Source: Volutella citrinella
Lineage: Eukaryota; Ascomycota; Sordariomycetes; Hypocreales; Nectriaceae
DNA: 64,000 bases
NCBI GenBank assembly: GCA_034401135.1
Contig: JAWZSP010000003.1
Span: 744,001-808,000 of the forward strand
Direction of reading: 5' to 3'
The position numbers were made by a program, and so were the translations under genes. Positions 22,549-33,235 of the stretch are shown piece by piece. The notes under the pieces were generated by a model, which saw nothing but the letters and a program-made list of their open reading frames with translations, was not told where the DNA came from and made no database searches. Within the stretch, counting starts at the first letter, position 1, and each line of letters begins with the position of its first letter.

Positions 22549-24966
22549 GGCTGTTCACGACGCTCGACGGCGAGGCTCGGTCGACGGTTGTGAGGTGTCC
22601 GAGGTTGGGCGCATTCCATCTACTAACCTAACTATCTGGGCGTCGAGCAAGTCCGTCCGTGAGATGAGGGGTTGCACGCAGCAATGACGAAGGCCTATCG
22701 AGTGCCATCCAATGCCAATCCGAACAGCCCCCCCTCCCGTTTCGGCAGAGGTGCGTGTGGCAGATTTAGGCTTGGCCTCAAGCCGCCCCCGATCACACGA
22801 GCACCGTCTGGGCAAATGAGCGTGCCACGGTGTGGACGCCCCTAATGAACTTGGTGCACATCACACTGCCGTTTTCCTGGGCGCTCAGAGTGCACTGCGC
22901 TTGCTTGTGGCAGCAAATATTACCAGTTTGGGACACATCTTGAAGACGGGTGTTCCTTGGAGGCGTAGCATCAAATATTGGGCTCGCAGTCGTAGAAGCA
23001 TCGCACCAGGCACACGGGCTAAAAATAGGGATGCCCCATGGACAAACGTGAGGACCCATTGAAGGTTTTTCTGATTTATGTGTAAACCTACGAGGGGACG
23101 TGTTCATGAGCTGGGGAGCGTTCATTTGAGAATGCCAAACAGTTCGTTGCGCCCACCGGTCCTGGGCCGCATGGATTGGCAAATAAGCCCAATCTTGCTC
23201 GGTTGACGGCCGAGATGAGCCAAGGCTGGCACGATCTTCATCTGGGCAGCTCAAAGCAGGTGGGTGTCCGCCCCCTACTGCTGCTGGACTAACTTTCGGC
23301 TGTTCGAGATGGTGCCAAAGGGCCCGAGAGGCCAATGAAGCAGCGTAGAACGGTAAGCGGGAGATCTGAGCCTCGGCAGCTGGTTGGCGCTTCGGCGCGT
23401 CATTGGCTGGTTGGGGATTTGCTGGGGTAGCCAATGTGCGGGGTGAGCAGGGGTGGTTATGGTTAGTATAGGCTACGGGGAGAATATACGACTATTCACA
23501 TCATCAAGGCCTGCGGCGTGTGTGGACGACTCTGGCGATGCTCGATTCGGCCGAGTTTGCGAAAGTGGCGCTGTCTGGTTGGTCTTGGCCCCTGCGGAGG
23601 ATTGATTTCGCTGCTGCAAGATGGCAAAAGAGAGGCTTTCGCCACCACCCCTGGCCCCAAAATTCGCAAATGTGCCTCGAATAGAGATGGACGAGAACAA
23701 GGAGCTTTTTCACGGCCAGAGTCCGTGGCTGCGCGTGCGTGTAAGTGGTGTCATGGGCGCTGCTCTGGCTCCCCGGGCTCCCAGGGGGTGGGTGGGCCAA
23801 ATGGAATGCTCGTGAAAGAGGCATGGATTTGGGTGCGACGCGCCACTCTAGACACACCGGCCGCTATTGCTTTGCCAAGCGGTGTGTGGTGTGCGTTGTT
23901 GCTTATCTATTTTTATTTTATTTCGGCCAGGTTACGGCAGCTGAGCTTGTGGGAAGGGTGAGAGAAAGGTCATCAAACCCTCTCTCGCTTCGAGATATGC
24001 GCAACCCCATCCCCCTGTGCGACCCGGGCGCTCGGAGCTGTTGCACAAGTTGGGCGCTGACTGCTCCGGGCCTGGCGTTGCATCCCCCCGTGATGGTGAT
24101 ATGCCGGGACGGCGACTGGGTTGAAAAAAACAGAGTGCGGCGGTGGCGGCGGCGGAGGGGGGAGACGGGATGGAGTGGTGGACGATTGGCATATGCCACA
24201 TGCCATGTGTTGGGACTGAAGATGCGTAAACTCAGCCCATTGAGGCTCCCATCTCCGGGGTCAAGCGCGCCCCGTGCGGCAGCTGGGGGTGGGCACTTCT
24301 CCACCGACGGGCATCATGGCAAGCCGGTTTCCTTCCCATCGCCCGAGATTCCCAAACGTTGTTCAGTTGGCCCCCCCAACCCCAACCCCAGTCGGGCCAA
24401 GATGCGGCCAGCTCGCTCGCGGCTCGCATCGATTCTAGGTAATTGCCCCGGGCGCCAAGCACCGCCATTCTCCAGGCTACCCCGCAAGATATGGAACCAA
24501 GCACGGGTTGGTGGCCCCCCTTCTCCTCCGCTGCCTGTGCGGTACCGTCAGGTGGCAGATCTTTGCGGGGGCGGGTCCCGCCTGGATGGTATGGATGTTG
24601 ATGGTGTGGTCTGGGGTTGAGTCTTGTCTTTCTTTCTCTGTCGCAGGGGAGCTGCGCGCGCAAGAGCAGGGTTGTCGGTCCAGCCCGGGGGCGGTGGTCT
24701 GGGCAGTCCAGGCAAAGGAGGTCGCATGGCAGGGCATGGCCTGGGGTAGAGAGCAAATGTTGTCCTCCTTGTGGAGATGGGGTTTGGACCAAAGCAGAGA
24801 CGGGCAGCGTCAGAGCGGCTGGGCTCATCCGCCACCCGAGGCATGCTGAAAGTTTTCTGAAGAATGATTGGATATCCCGGTTAAGTTGTGAGTTGGAGAT
24901 GAGGGGAATGGTGTTTCCTGGATGCTGCGCGTCGTCGATGTGAGTTTGGGGACAGGGCCGAGTGAG
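22549..24966. other. 2.4 kb intergenic region, no gene supported
   Basis: This lies between the divergent F-box gene and the Dal5-type transporter. Frames of 213 (22793-23434 minus), 291 (23745-24620 plus) and 292 codons (24232-25110 minus) overlap one another and are rich in Pro, Arg, Gly and Cys. They have no recognised domain, so they look like chance frames in GC-rich DNA. Pyrimidine- and purine-rich tracts are frequent towards the transporter. Confidence 0.4.
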
Positions 24967-24974
24967 TATATAAG
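24967..24974 (+). promoter_or_regulatory. TATA box for the Dal5-type transporter
   Basis: TATATAAG lies 513 bases upstream of the transporter ATG (25487). The intervening 512 bases hold no ATG at all, as expected if they form one long transcribed leader. Pyrimidine-rich blocks follow at 25190-25250 and 25310-25370. Confidence 0.55.
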
Positions 24975-25486
24975 AAAGGCAAGAGCGACGGACTTCGCAT
25001 CCAGAAGAACACCGACAAGCGACCCGCACCCCGAACACAACACAATCGAGCAACAAGAGAAGAACAGCAGCCCTGAACAGACGGCACACAGCAGACAGAC
25101 ACAGACGCAAGCCTGTGGCACACTCACCTCGCGCGTGCCTCCGTCCGCAAGCCCATTTGTGTGTAACATCTGTGCCATCTCCCGCTGCCGATCATCTCCC
25201 TTCCCCTCAGCCCCTCCCCCCTTGCTTCTTGGTTGGGTATATCTCCACCGCCATCCCGCACCTGTTCACCATTTCCGGACTGTTCAGCCGTCCTGGTAAA
25301 CCTTGCCTTTCGGTTGGCCCTATATCTGCTCCCTTTTCCCGCCCCAATCCTCTTTCTCAGCTGCAAAGTCCCCGAGCAAAGGAGAGACATTGCCCACACC
25401 CCAGCTCTTCTTGTGCATCCCGCTCTCTTGGATCAAGAGACACACCGCCACCCCTCCTCAACAACCAGCCAAAGAGGCAAGCAATC

Positions 25487-27264
25487 ATGGATAAGGAACG
25501 TGTGCCCGACCCGGCGGCCGTTGAGAAGCAGGACGTCCAGCACCTCGACCAGATCGACAGCAAGCTCAGCAACTCGGAGCAGGATATTGACCATGGCTTC
25601 TCGCCCGCTGAGCAGAAGAGCATCATCCGCCGCGTGGATCGCCGCCTGGTCGTCACCGTCGGCCTCATGTACTGCGTCTCGCTCATGGATCGCACCAACA
25701 TGAGTGCTGCCAACATTGCCGGCATGAGCAAGGAGCTGAAGCTGGCCGTCGACAACCGATATGTGAGTTTGCGCCACTTCTCTCTCTCCCTCTCTCTGGG
25801 TCTCTCACTCTCTTTGCCTTGTCTGATGCTGACCACGTCCCCTAGGGTATTGCGAACCTCGTCTTCTTCATCCCATACATCATCTTCCAGCCGCCCTCGA
25901 CCATCTTGGTCCGCAAGATTGGCCCGCGCATCCATCTTGCCGGCGTCACGTCCGCCTGGGGCGCCGTCATGATTGGCATGGGCTTCGTCGAAAACTTTGG
26001 CCAGTTGGCCGGTCTGCGAGCGGTCCTTGGTTTCTTCGAGGCTGGCTTCTTCCCTAGCTGCGTCTACCTTCTTAGCACGTGGTACACTCGCTGTAAGTGA
26101 AGACTCAACACGAGGTGGTGTCTCCATGGCACGGCCTGATACCTCCCGGACAGAGGAATGCTGACTGTAGATCCCCCGCAGACGAGGTCGGCAAGCGCTT
26201 CTCCGTCTTCTACCTGCTCGGCTGCGTAGCCTCAGCGTTTTCTGGCATCTTGGCTTTTGGTGTAAGTGTTCCATCCCAACTCTCTCTGTCGTCGAACGGA
26301 GCTGACATTGCTGCAGCTCATGCAGCTCAACGGCCGCGAGGGCCTCACTGGGTGGCGCTGGATCTTCATCATCGAGGGTGTCATCACCGTGGCTCTCGGC
26401 ATCGCGGGATACTGGCTGCTGGTCGACTTCCCCGACTCGCAGCGCAAGTCATGGTCGTTCCTGGGCGCCAACGAGCGTGCCTGGGTCGTGAGCCGCATCC
26501 AGCGTGACCGTGGTGACTCGCAAGTCCCACCCTTCAACCTGTCCCGCTTCCTCCGCGGCGGCGCCGACTGGCGCATCTGGGCCTACGCCATGATCTTCTT
26601 CGACACCACGACACTCTCGTACGCGCTGGCCTACACGCTGCCCCTTCTGCTCAACGGCAGCATGGGCTTCAGCGTCGGGGCGTCGCAGTGCCTCGTCGCC
26701 CCGCCCTACGTGCTGGCCGGCATCGTCATGTTCTCGTCGGCCTGGGTCGGCGACAAGTACAAGTTCCGCGGGCCCCTCATCCTCTTCAACATGCTGCTGT
26801 GCCTCATCGGCCTCCCCATCATGGGCTGGGCCGCCAGCCCTGCCGCCCGCTACTTTGGCGTCTTCCTCGTCACGGCCGGCGCAAACGCAAACGTGCCCAC
26901 CGTCATGTCGTTCCAGGCCAACAACATCCGTGGCCAGTGGAAGCGCGCCTTCTGCAGCGCCACCCTCGTCGGCTTCGGCGGCATTGGCGGCATCGCGGGC
27001 AGTCTGGTCTTCCGCGAGCAGGACAAGAAGACGGGCTACAAGCCGGGCATGTGGGCCTGCATCGCCTGCTCGCTGCTGACCGTCATTCTCGTCGTCATCT
27101 TGGATCTCGATTTCCGGAGGCAGAACGCAAAGGCCGACCGGGGCGAGATCAAGCTGGAGGCACACGATGTAAGCAAAGAATCCCCCCAAACTGATATGCC
27201 TCCAGATTGGCTGACAAGATACTCACAGGACGACTCCGATGACGACTTCCGTTACACGCTGTAA
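25487..27264 (+). CDS. MFS transporter, Dal5/allantoate-permease (ACS) family, 496 aa
   Basis: The ATG is at 25487. Exons are 25487-25762, 25846-26092, 26182-26261, 26317-27168 and 27229-27264 (introns 83, 89, 55 and 60 bases). About 12 membrane segments are visible. The family signature near the first one is VSLMDRTNMSAANIAGM, followed by NLVFFIPYIIFQPPSTILVRKIGPR, a GWRWIFIIEGVITV segment after the third intron, and DKYKFRGP before the late helices. Such anion:cation symporters import carboxylates such as allantoate, nicotinate or small peptides at the plasma membrane; the substrate is undetermined. The C-terminus is acidic (DDSDDDFRYTL). The last intron is 60 bases with no stop, so its retention would add 20 residues instead of breaking the protein. 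Intron 1 holds a CT-rich tract. Confidence 0.92.
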
Positions 27265-28308
27265 GTGAGGGCGGGGCAGAGGGGATCCGGTCCTCTTTAT
27301 GTAGAATGTTGCTGGCTTCTTGGTGAGGCGGAGAATGTATGTAATGCTGCCGAGTCAACACGCCGACCCAATCAGTGGGTCGTAGCCTGACATGCCTCGG
27401 CATAATCCAGCTCGCGGATTTCTGCAATGAAACTACTTGGCTGCGTTCTCATAGGTAGATAAATTCTGTACCAGCAAATGTCAGACTGCTGTCAATCGTC
27501 GCGTCCTAGCTCTACTCACGGCCGTCGATCACTTTTGCTGTGGATCGCGTGATGCCCCTCGACTCCTCCCCCACGAGGCAAGCCTTGATTTGCCATTGGT
27601 ATCTGTGATGACGAGTACCTTGTCGCGGTCACGACTCCGGGGGGCATCACGTAAGTTGGCCGCCGCGCCCTGGTCGTGGACCCTTGTTCCCGCCCATCTC
27701 CAGGACGGGCCTAATGGGCAATCATTGTAAGCCGACAGCCAATAAACATGAGGGAGGGGTTGCCTACTCCATACGTTATTAGCATTAAACAGCAGCGATC
27801 ATTTCCATATGGGAAACTGCTGTGGCTATTACGTAGGGCATTCGCAGGTTCGATGTCTGTTAGTTTGCGGCACCACAGACAAGCCTTAAGGGTCGCTTGT
27901 GTTGAACAAGCCCCAACTAAGACCGATACCCAATTTGGGTATTAATCAGTTCACCATTTCCCGGAGCTGGCGTGATTGGTGTTTATAGCGATGAGCTGTT
28001 GTTATTTCCGTCCCGACGAGCAAAATTGTCGGGGACTTTCGACATGGCGAAGTCGCCGATATGTCTCCGTTGCATCAATATATCGGACACTGCAGCCCTT
28101 GAACTGCCCCTTTAACTCCAAATCGCTTTATGCAAATTACTATGCTTCTCTGCTTCTGGTTGCTGCTTCTGCCGGTGACTATGGCATCGGTCACTGGAGG
28201 GGAGGGCGCGGAGCAGCACACCAGAGTGGAAGAACAGAAGTGAGTGCACCATCACGAGTAGCTCAAACAGAAGTGGCTCACGATATTCCAAAAGGGCGTC
28301 CCTAGTAG
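27265..28308. other. Intergenic region before the relic zone
   Basis: This is about 1 kb with no supported gene. From about 28176 a frame with no ATG stays open into the methyltransferase frame. A short frame with a hydrophobic start (ATG near 28133) is out of phase with the methyltransferase under any plausible splice. Confidence 0.35.
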
Positions 28309-29078
28309 CCGTGTACCGGCAAGACTGGGTGAAAGCTCAAACTGCCGAGATCAAGAGTTGCCTCGAGCAGAACAGCGACTGGCTTGGGATAGACAAGACG
28401 AAGCCGCAGCGGGTTCTGGACTACGCTTGTGGTAGCGGGACCGTGTCGACTGTACGATTCTGCTTTTATTCTTTCGAGATGTAGCTCGCTAGGCATGGAC
28501 TGAAATTTTTCAAGGCCCTTCTTCCGATCTTTCCCCTTGCAAGCTTCCGTGGAATAGACATTCTAGAAGCACAGGTCCAGCTGTACAACGAAGAAGCCTC
28601 GGCTTTGCTGAGCCAAGACGACCAGAATCGCATGCAAGCGTTCCAGGGCGACCTCATGCGCTCGAACCAGTATCCATATCTGAACCGCCCCGAATGGCAG
28701 AGCTTTGACAGCGCGATAATAAGCTTTGCGCTGCATCACATTGAGGATCCGGTAGGGTTCCTCAGGCTTCTCCGAGACCGAGTCAAGCCGGGCGGCACCA
28801 TTGTGGTTTTGGACCTGTTGGCGAAGACTCCTCCGGGGGAGCAGCCCACTTGTGCGGCTAGCAATCTGAAATACGATGCAAAGGACATGGTCGAGGTACA
28901 ATGGGGCAAGATATGGCCTGGGTTCTCTACTGGTGATGTGGATGGGGACAGCGTTGCCGCCGGACTGGCTGATGTGGAGACGAAGATATGGGACGTGCCA
29001 GTTGAGATCCGACAGCAGGGATTCTCGAGCGAAATGCGGACAATGTACATTTCAAAGGCAAAGGTCCCTGTCAGGTAG
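28309..29078 (+). CDS. SAM-dependent methyltransferase, 5' end unresolved
   Basis: Two coding blocks are clear: about 28309-28451 and 28515-29078, separated by a 63-base intron (GTACGA...CAAG). Together they encode a class I methyltransferase fold. Motif I is RVLDYACGSGTVS, then FRGIDILE, the acidic/Phe-rich SAIISFALHHIEDPVGF (motif II region), and RVKPGGTIVVLDLL (motif III). Relatives are Coq5/UbiE-like small-molecule methyltransferases of 250-300 residues with 40-60 residues before motif I. Here about 30-35 are visible and no ATG is found in phase. A candidate acceptor (CCCTAG or TAGTAG) lies just before the first block, but the upstream exon could not be matched in phase. The gene may have a small undetected first exon or may have lost its 5' end, as its neighbours have decayed. 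Confidence 0.6.
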
Positions 29079-29298
29079 AATCTTGCCTTCAGGATTCGAG
29101 GTCACTGTGAAGCCTGGGTCGTAAAGGGAAGAGTCCACTTACACAAAGCGACTTGTCATGTTGTGGCAGTTCCAGTCCTTTGCCTTTGGCACAAGCAATA
29201 GTATTACCACATGATATATATAGATACTGGCATGCCTCCAAGCCTACCAGGGTAACGTGATGGGTGAAACCGGCCAGAATGGCTTCGGTACACATGTT
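29079..29298. other. Convergent spacer in the relic zone
   Basis: This short spacer separates the convergent methyltransferase and rhamnosidase relic. It should have held the lost C-terminal coding part of the rhamnosidase, but no recognisable residue of it is left. Confidence 0.35.
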
Positions 29299-31770
29299 TT
29301 AGTAAAAGTCCAATCTCCGCTGCCTACAACCTTGGCATCCTGAGACGCTTCTCCAGGCAGCCATATCTCCAGGATTTACAGAGCCATCCGGCAGCATTCT
29401 ATCCCATCTTTCCCCGATGGTCGTAGCTCCTTGAAGAACCGGATACAGCCAGGACGGGCATTCTGGATTCAGCAGCATGGCATATGCTACCGGAGCCTGC
29501 CCAGAGAGAACAAGGGCCTCGCATATGAAGGGCGTACCTGCGAATCCGGTGGCTATTTTGAAGCCCTTCTTTCGAACAAGTGTGGCCAGTCGGTGTCCAG
29601 CGTGCATCTTCTGGACCTCGGTGGGGAAAAGGTCAAAACAGATGGCGAGGGCGTACGCTGTTTGCGAATCTGCAGCGACTCGACCTGTATGTGTGATGTA
29701 TTCCTCCGAGAACTGATGCCGGGCAGTCTGCGCTTCCTGGGTAAATCTGCGGGCGTCTTCCTTGTTTCCAAGAATCCCAGCAATCTCTGCCACGAGGTGC
29801 AGTGACCGGACCAGAAAGGCATCTGCCACCAGGATGCTATCAGTAGCTCCATTGCATGGTTCTTCAGGTGGAGCACTCGGGTCAAGCCAGTCCTGCCTCG
29901 TTCATCAGCATCTTCTTGTGCACTAATCTAACCAAGGTCCACTTACACCAAACTAGAACGCATTTGGATCCCACAAGGCACGGCCCGGTTCTTGGCCTCT
30001 CGGGATGTTGCTCAACCAGGAGCACATGCTAGTGTAGTTTTGATCAAGAATCTGTACATCACCAGTTGCCTGGTACAGTTCCCATGGCAACAAAATGATG
30101 ACATCGTGCCATATCGCGCAAGGCCACGCCTCCCCCCAGAACTTGACGTTGTGGAAGACGTCGGGAGTGACAATAGTGGGGATGCCGCCACGGAGGCACT
30201 GCTCGTACTTGACGTCGACGAGCCAGTTCTGAAGGATTAGGGTGCAGTTGTACAGCTTCGTTGCCGTGGGTGGGAAAAGCGCAATGTCGCCTGTCCAGCC
30301 CAAGCGCTCGTCCCGCTGGGGGCAGTCGGTTGGGATGGAGAAGAGTTGCCGCGCATACTCCACAGAGCATTCTCGTGAAGTTTGTTAATGTTTCGGAACA
30401 AGTGAATGAACCAACCCGCTCCATGTCAGTGTGACAGACGACAGCCTCGATCATTTGTTCAGCAGTATCATAGTCACCCGGCCACCCTGCCACTTGACAG
30501 TAGCGAAACCCGTGGTAGGTGAACCGGGGTTCCCAGGACTCTCCTTCAGTGGCCCCCTTCAACACATACTCATCACGAGCCTCGCAATCACGCAACGGCC
30601 TCAAAGACAGTTCGCCATCTGCAAGGACCTCGCCGAATTTCAGAGAGATCTTGGTGCCCCTTGGGCCTCGTACGTGCTTCATCCGCGCGTAACCGACAAG
30701 ATTTTGAGCAAAGTCGAGAATGACGTTTCCCCGGGGACTAATGCTCACCCTTGCCGGTTGCAAGATTGTGACCCTCCGTATTGGCTCTGAACCACTGGCT
30801 ACAAGCTCCGTCGACAGCGGCAGGGCGTCAAGCACGTCAGCCGACTGCCACACATCTTTGGAGGGACTCTCGAGAGGACAAGGTTTGGACCAATATGAAA
30901 CTTGGTGCCTGGCATCGTAGCGTTCCCCATTGTAGATTTCGGCGAATCGTGTGGGACCAATCGTTGCCGTCCAAGTCTCATCGGTAGAAACAATGAGCCA
31001 AGTCCCATCAGACAGAAGCATCTCCAATTGGGCTATTGCTGAGGGATGCGTGCCCCAGATATCTCTTTGGCCGCCATCGAATCCGAGACGCCCAGAAAAC
31101 CAGCCCTCGGCAATCCTGATTCCTATGCATTGATGATTGGTCGTATTGTCGAGAAGGTCTTTGACATCGTGCGTTTGGTATTGCAGTCTTACATCATAGT
31201 TTGACCAGCCTGGCTCGAGAAAATGGTCACCCACACGACGGCCGTGGCTTCGTATAACCCCTGAGACGTGATGTAAAGCCTTGCATGTACAACTTTGGCC
31301 GTGTTGGTAAATTCCTTGCGGAAGAGGATCTCGGGTTGCGGTTTGCCATGGCTCTTGGAGCTGAGGAGCGACACCCGTTTGCAGAGCCAGTCTTGACGGG
31401 CAAGTAGGTCAGTCTCTAATAATGGAGGCTCACTCCAAGACGAAGGCTGCTCATTGTGATCCCAGGCTCTGACAGTGACGAAGATCTTCTGCCTTGATTG
31501 TAGTGAATTCGCAAATGGCCACTGAACCAGGTTGGAATTGGGCGAGCTTATTCTAGCGGATCGGGTTATACTCATGACATTGCCATCAGGGGCCACTTCA
31601 TTGAGTTCGACTTCATAAGCGATCTGGGCAAAGTTGGAGTCGGTGTTGGCAAATTTCCACGAGATTCGAGGTTTGGTCTCACTGACACCGAGGTGACTCC
31701 GGTGCTGGTAGTGCTCAAATTGAACATTGACAACCTGAAAACCTGAAGTAGATGTGTCTGGCCCTGTCAT
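29299..31770 (-). pseudogene. Alpha-L-rhamnosidase (GH78) pseudogene
   Basis: A GH78 enzyme would release terminal L-rhamnose from plant glycosides. The N-terminal part (31770 inward, GVSETKPRISWKF) and family segments (GIRIAEGWFSGRLGF, ILDFAQNLVGYARMKH, PTDCPQRDERLGWTGD, ADSQTAYALAICFDLFP) are clear, but they are spread over different frames. Damage: a frameshift near 31231 inside YEAT..GRRVGDH; a one-base loss near 30390 before NKLHENALWSMRGN; another near 30345 just before FSIPTDCPQ; and a TAG at 29953-29955 where family members have Gln (DPNAF[stop]FGDWLDP), next to a real 54-base intron (29893-29946). The catalytic-domain motif TTIWERW reads TTIGERW. The end after MLPDGSVNPGDM is unrelated, so roughly the last 150-200 residues are missing. 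There is no single repair that would restore a full enzyme. Confidence 0.9.
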
Positions 31771-32404
31771 GTTGAGATAGGGTTCAATGTTGTACAGACT
31801 AGAAAAGAATTTGAGAGAGGCTGGCTGAGGTTGATTTTGATAGGGAACCTTTATGAAACGAGACCTTCAAGTCTCTCGGCAATCTTCTCTGAACGCCCGA
31901 CTCATCGCTTTGCTGTTTCATGCTTCATCTTCAACGACAATGACAATTATGGCCCCTTGCCTATGAAGTGCGGAGAGAGCCCAAAGGAGGCAACAAGTGC
32001 GGAGACAGGCTAAAGGCAAACGGGGTAGAAAGTGTGGAGAAGGCATTCCCAAAGGCGACCAAGCCTGATTCGGGAATGTAGTGCTCCTAACTGACTACCA
32101 AGTTCTTTGCTCGCTTTATTATTCAACCGAGCTTTGGCAGGGTTTCGAGTTGAATTGACCCGAGAAGGCGTCAAAAGTGGAGGGAAGCGTAGTAGATTCG
32201 CGGGGACAAATGCGGGGAACGGAGGTGACGAGATCGGGATCCAGATAGGAATCCAGCTCGGAAACAGACGGTAGATTCCGGGGCTGATTTTGGACTTGAT
32301 TTAAAGCCAACGGATCAGTCTGCTGATATTCAAAGTCAAAATTTTACGATATTCTCTACTCATGCTACAACGTCCTTACTTCCAAGCCCCTATTCATTGT
32401 CAAG
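31771..32404. other. Divergent spacer between two relic genes
   Basis: This is the former shared promoter region of the rhamnosidase and permease relics, which point away from each other. No open frame or named site is supported. Confidence 0.35.
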
Positions 32405-33235
32405 ATGGCTCGCGATGCTTCCCCAAAGCCCATTCCATCTGTTGCCGAGATCAGCAACGCTGAGAAGATGATGACAGACGATGTGGACAACGAAGACCTC
32501 AGGCAACTCGGGTATTCATCCGAGTTCCAGCGGGGCTTCTCGATCATCACTCTCATCTCTCTGGGTTTCGTGGTATGTAGCTCATGGGCCGCGGCACAGA
32601 CAACCATGGCCATCGGACTTCCCCAGGGTGGATTCATGACCATTATTTATGGCTTCATAATCGTCGGCATCTTTCTGGGCGCCACTGCCCTGACGCTCGG
32701 AGAACTCGCCTCCGCATCCCTAAGCTGGGGGACAGCATCATTATGTCAAAGAGCTGTGCTCTCCGAAATACTCCCGAGCAACCAGCTTCTTCACAGCATG
32801 GGCGAGCACTTTTGCGTGGCTCATCAGCACTTTTAAGCCCGTCTGTTCAGGCCACAAATGTCTAGAAAATTCCCTCACTGACCCAGTGGGTATTTAGGCT
32901 CAGTCTTGCTTCTCGTTGCAAAGGGCTTCCTGGGACTGGTTTCGCTCTGTCGACCAGACTATGTTACCTTGGACTGGCATGTCTTCCTGGTCTACCAGGG
33001 AGCAAATGTCTTCGGAATAGCCGCTCTCGTGGCAGGTTCCAAGCCCATGGACTTTGCTCCGAGACTTGGATGTAAGAGAAACTCGATACGGCTCTGATTA
33101 CATGTACATGGATTAATCAACCTGAGTGTTTAGCAATCCTATCATTCGTCACCTGTGATAAGCTACTTCTATTCCGCCTCTGGATTTGGAGGTCCAAAGA
33201 GAGAGAATGCCTTCAACTCTGTATTAGCAATGTAG
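32405..33235 (+). pseudogene. Amino-acid/choline-type (APC) permease, broken remnant
   Basis: The first 105 residues from the ATG at 32405 are a normal N-terminus of a fungal APC permease (Hnm1/GABA-permease-like). They show QRGFSIITLISLGFVV, AIGLPQGGFMTIIYGF and LTLGELASA. Then, near 32716, a loss of two bases shifts the frame inside the conserved PTAGGQ segment; the continuing family sequence (AGGQHHYVKELCSPKY, WASTFAWLISTF) sits in another frame. Later pieces are visible at 32930-33070 (DYVTLDWHVFLVYQGAN) and, after a likely intron (33071-33133), at 33134-33235 (YFYSASGFGGPKREN), with further frame changes and a stop. The following two thirds of the family are absent. It transported a small nitrogenous solute at best; it cannot now. 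Confidence 0.82.

Noticed and set aside
22793..23434. 213-codon minus-strand open frame near the F-box gene
   Set aside because: No signal, domain or coding-type base bias; neighbouring frames on the plus strand are just as open.
23745..25110. Overlapping frames of about 290 codons on both strands before the Dal5-type transporter
   Set aside because: They contradict each other and fall partly in the predicted leader; composition is typical of GC-rich non-coding DNA.
30345..30420. A short intron to explain the frame jumps in the rhamnosidase
   Set aside because: Conserved GH78 peptides (NKLHENALWSMRGN, then FSIPTDCPQ) are encoded straight through the interval in shifted frames, so coding sequence is present, not an intron.
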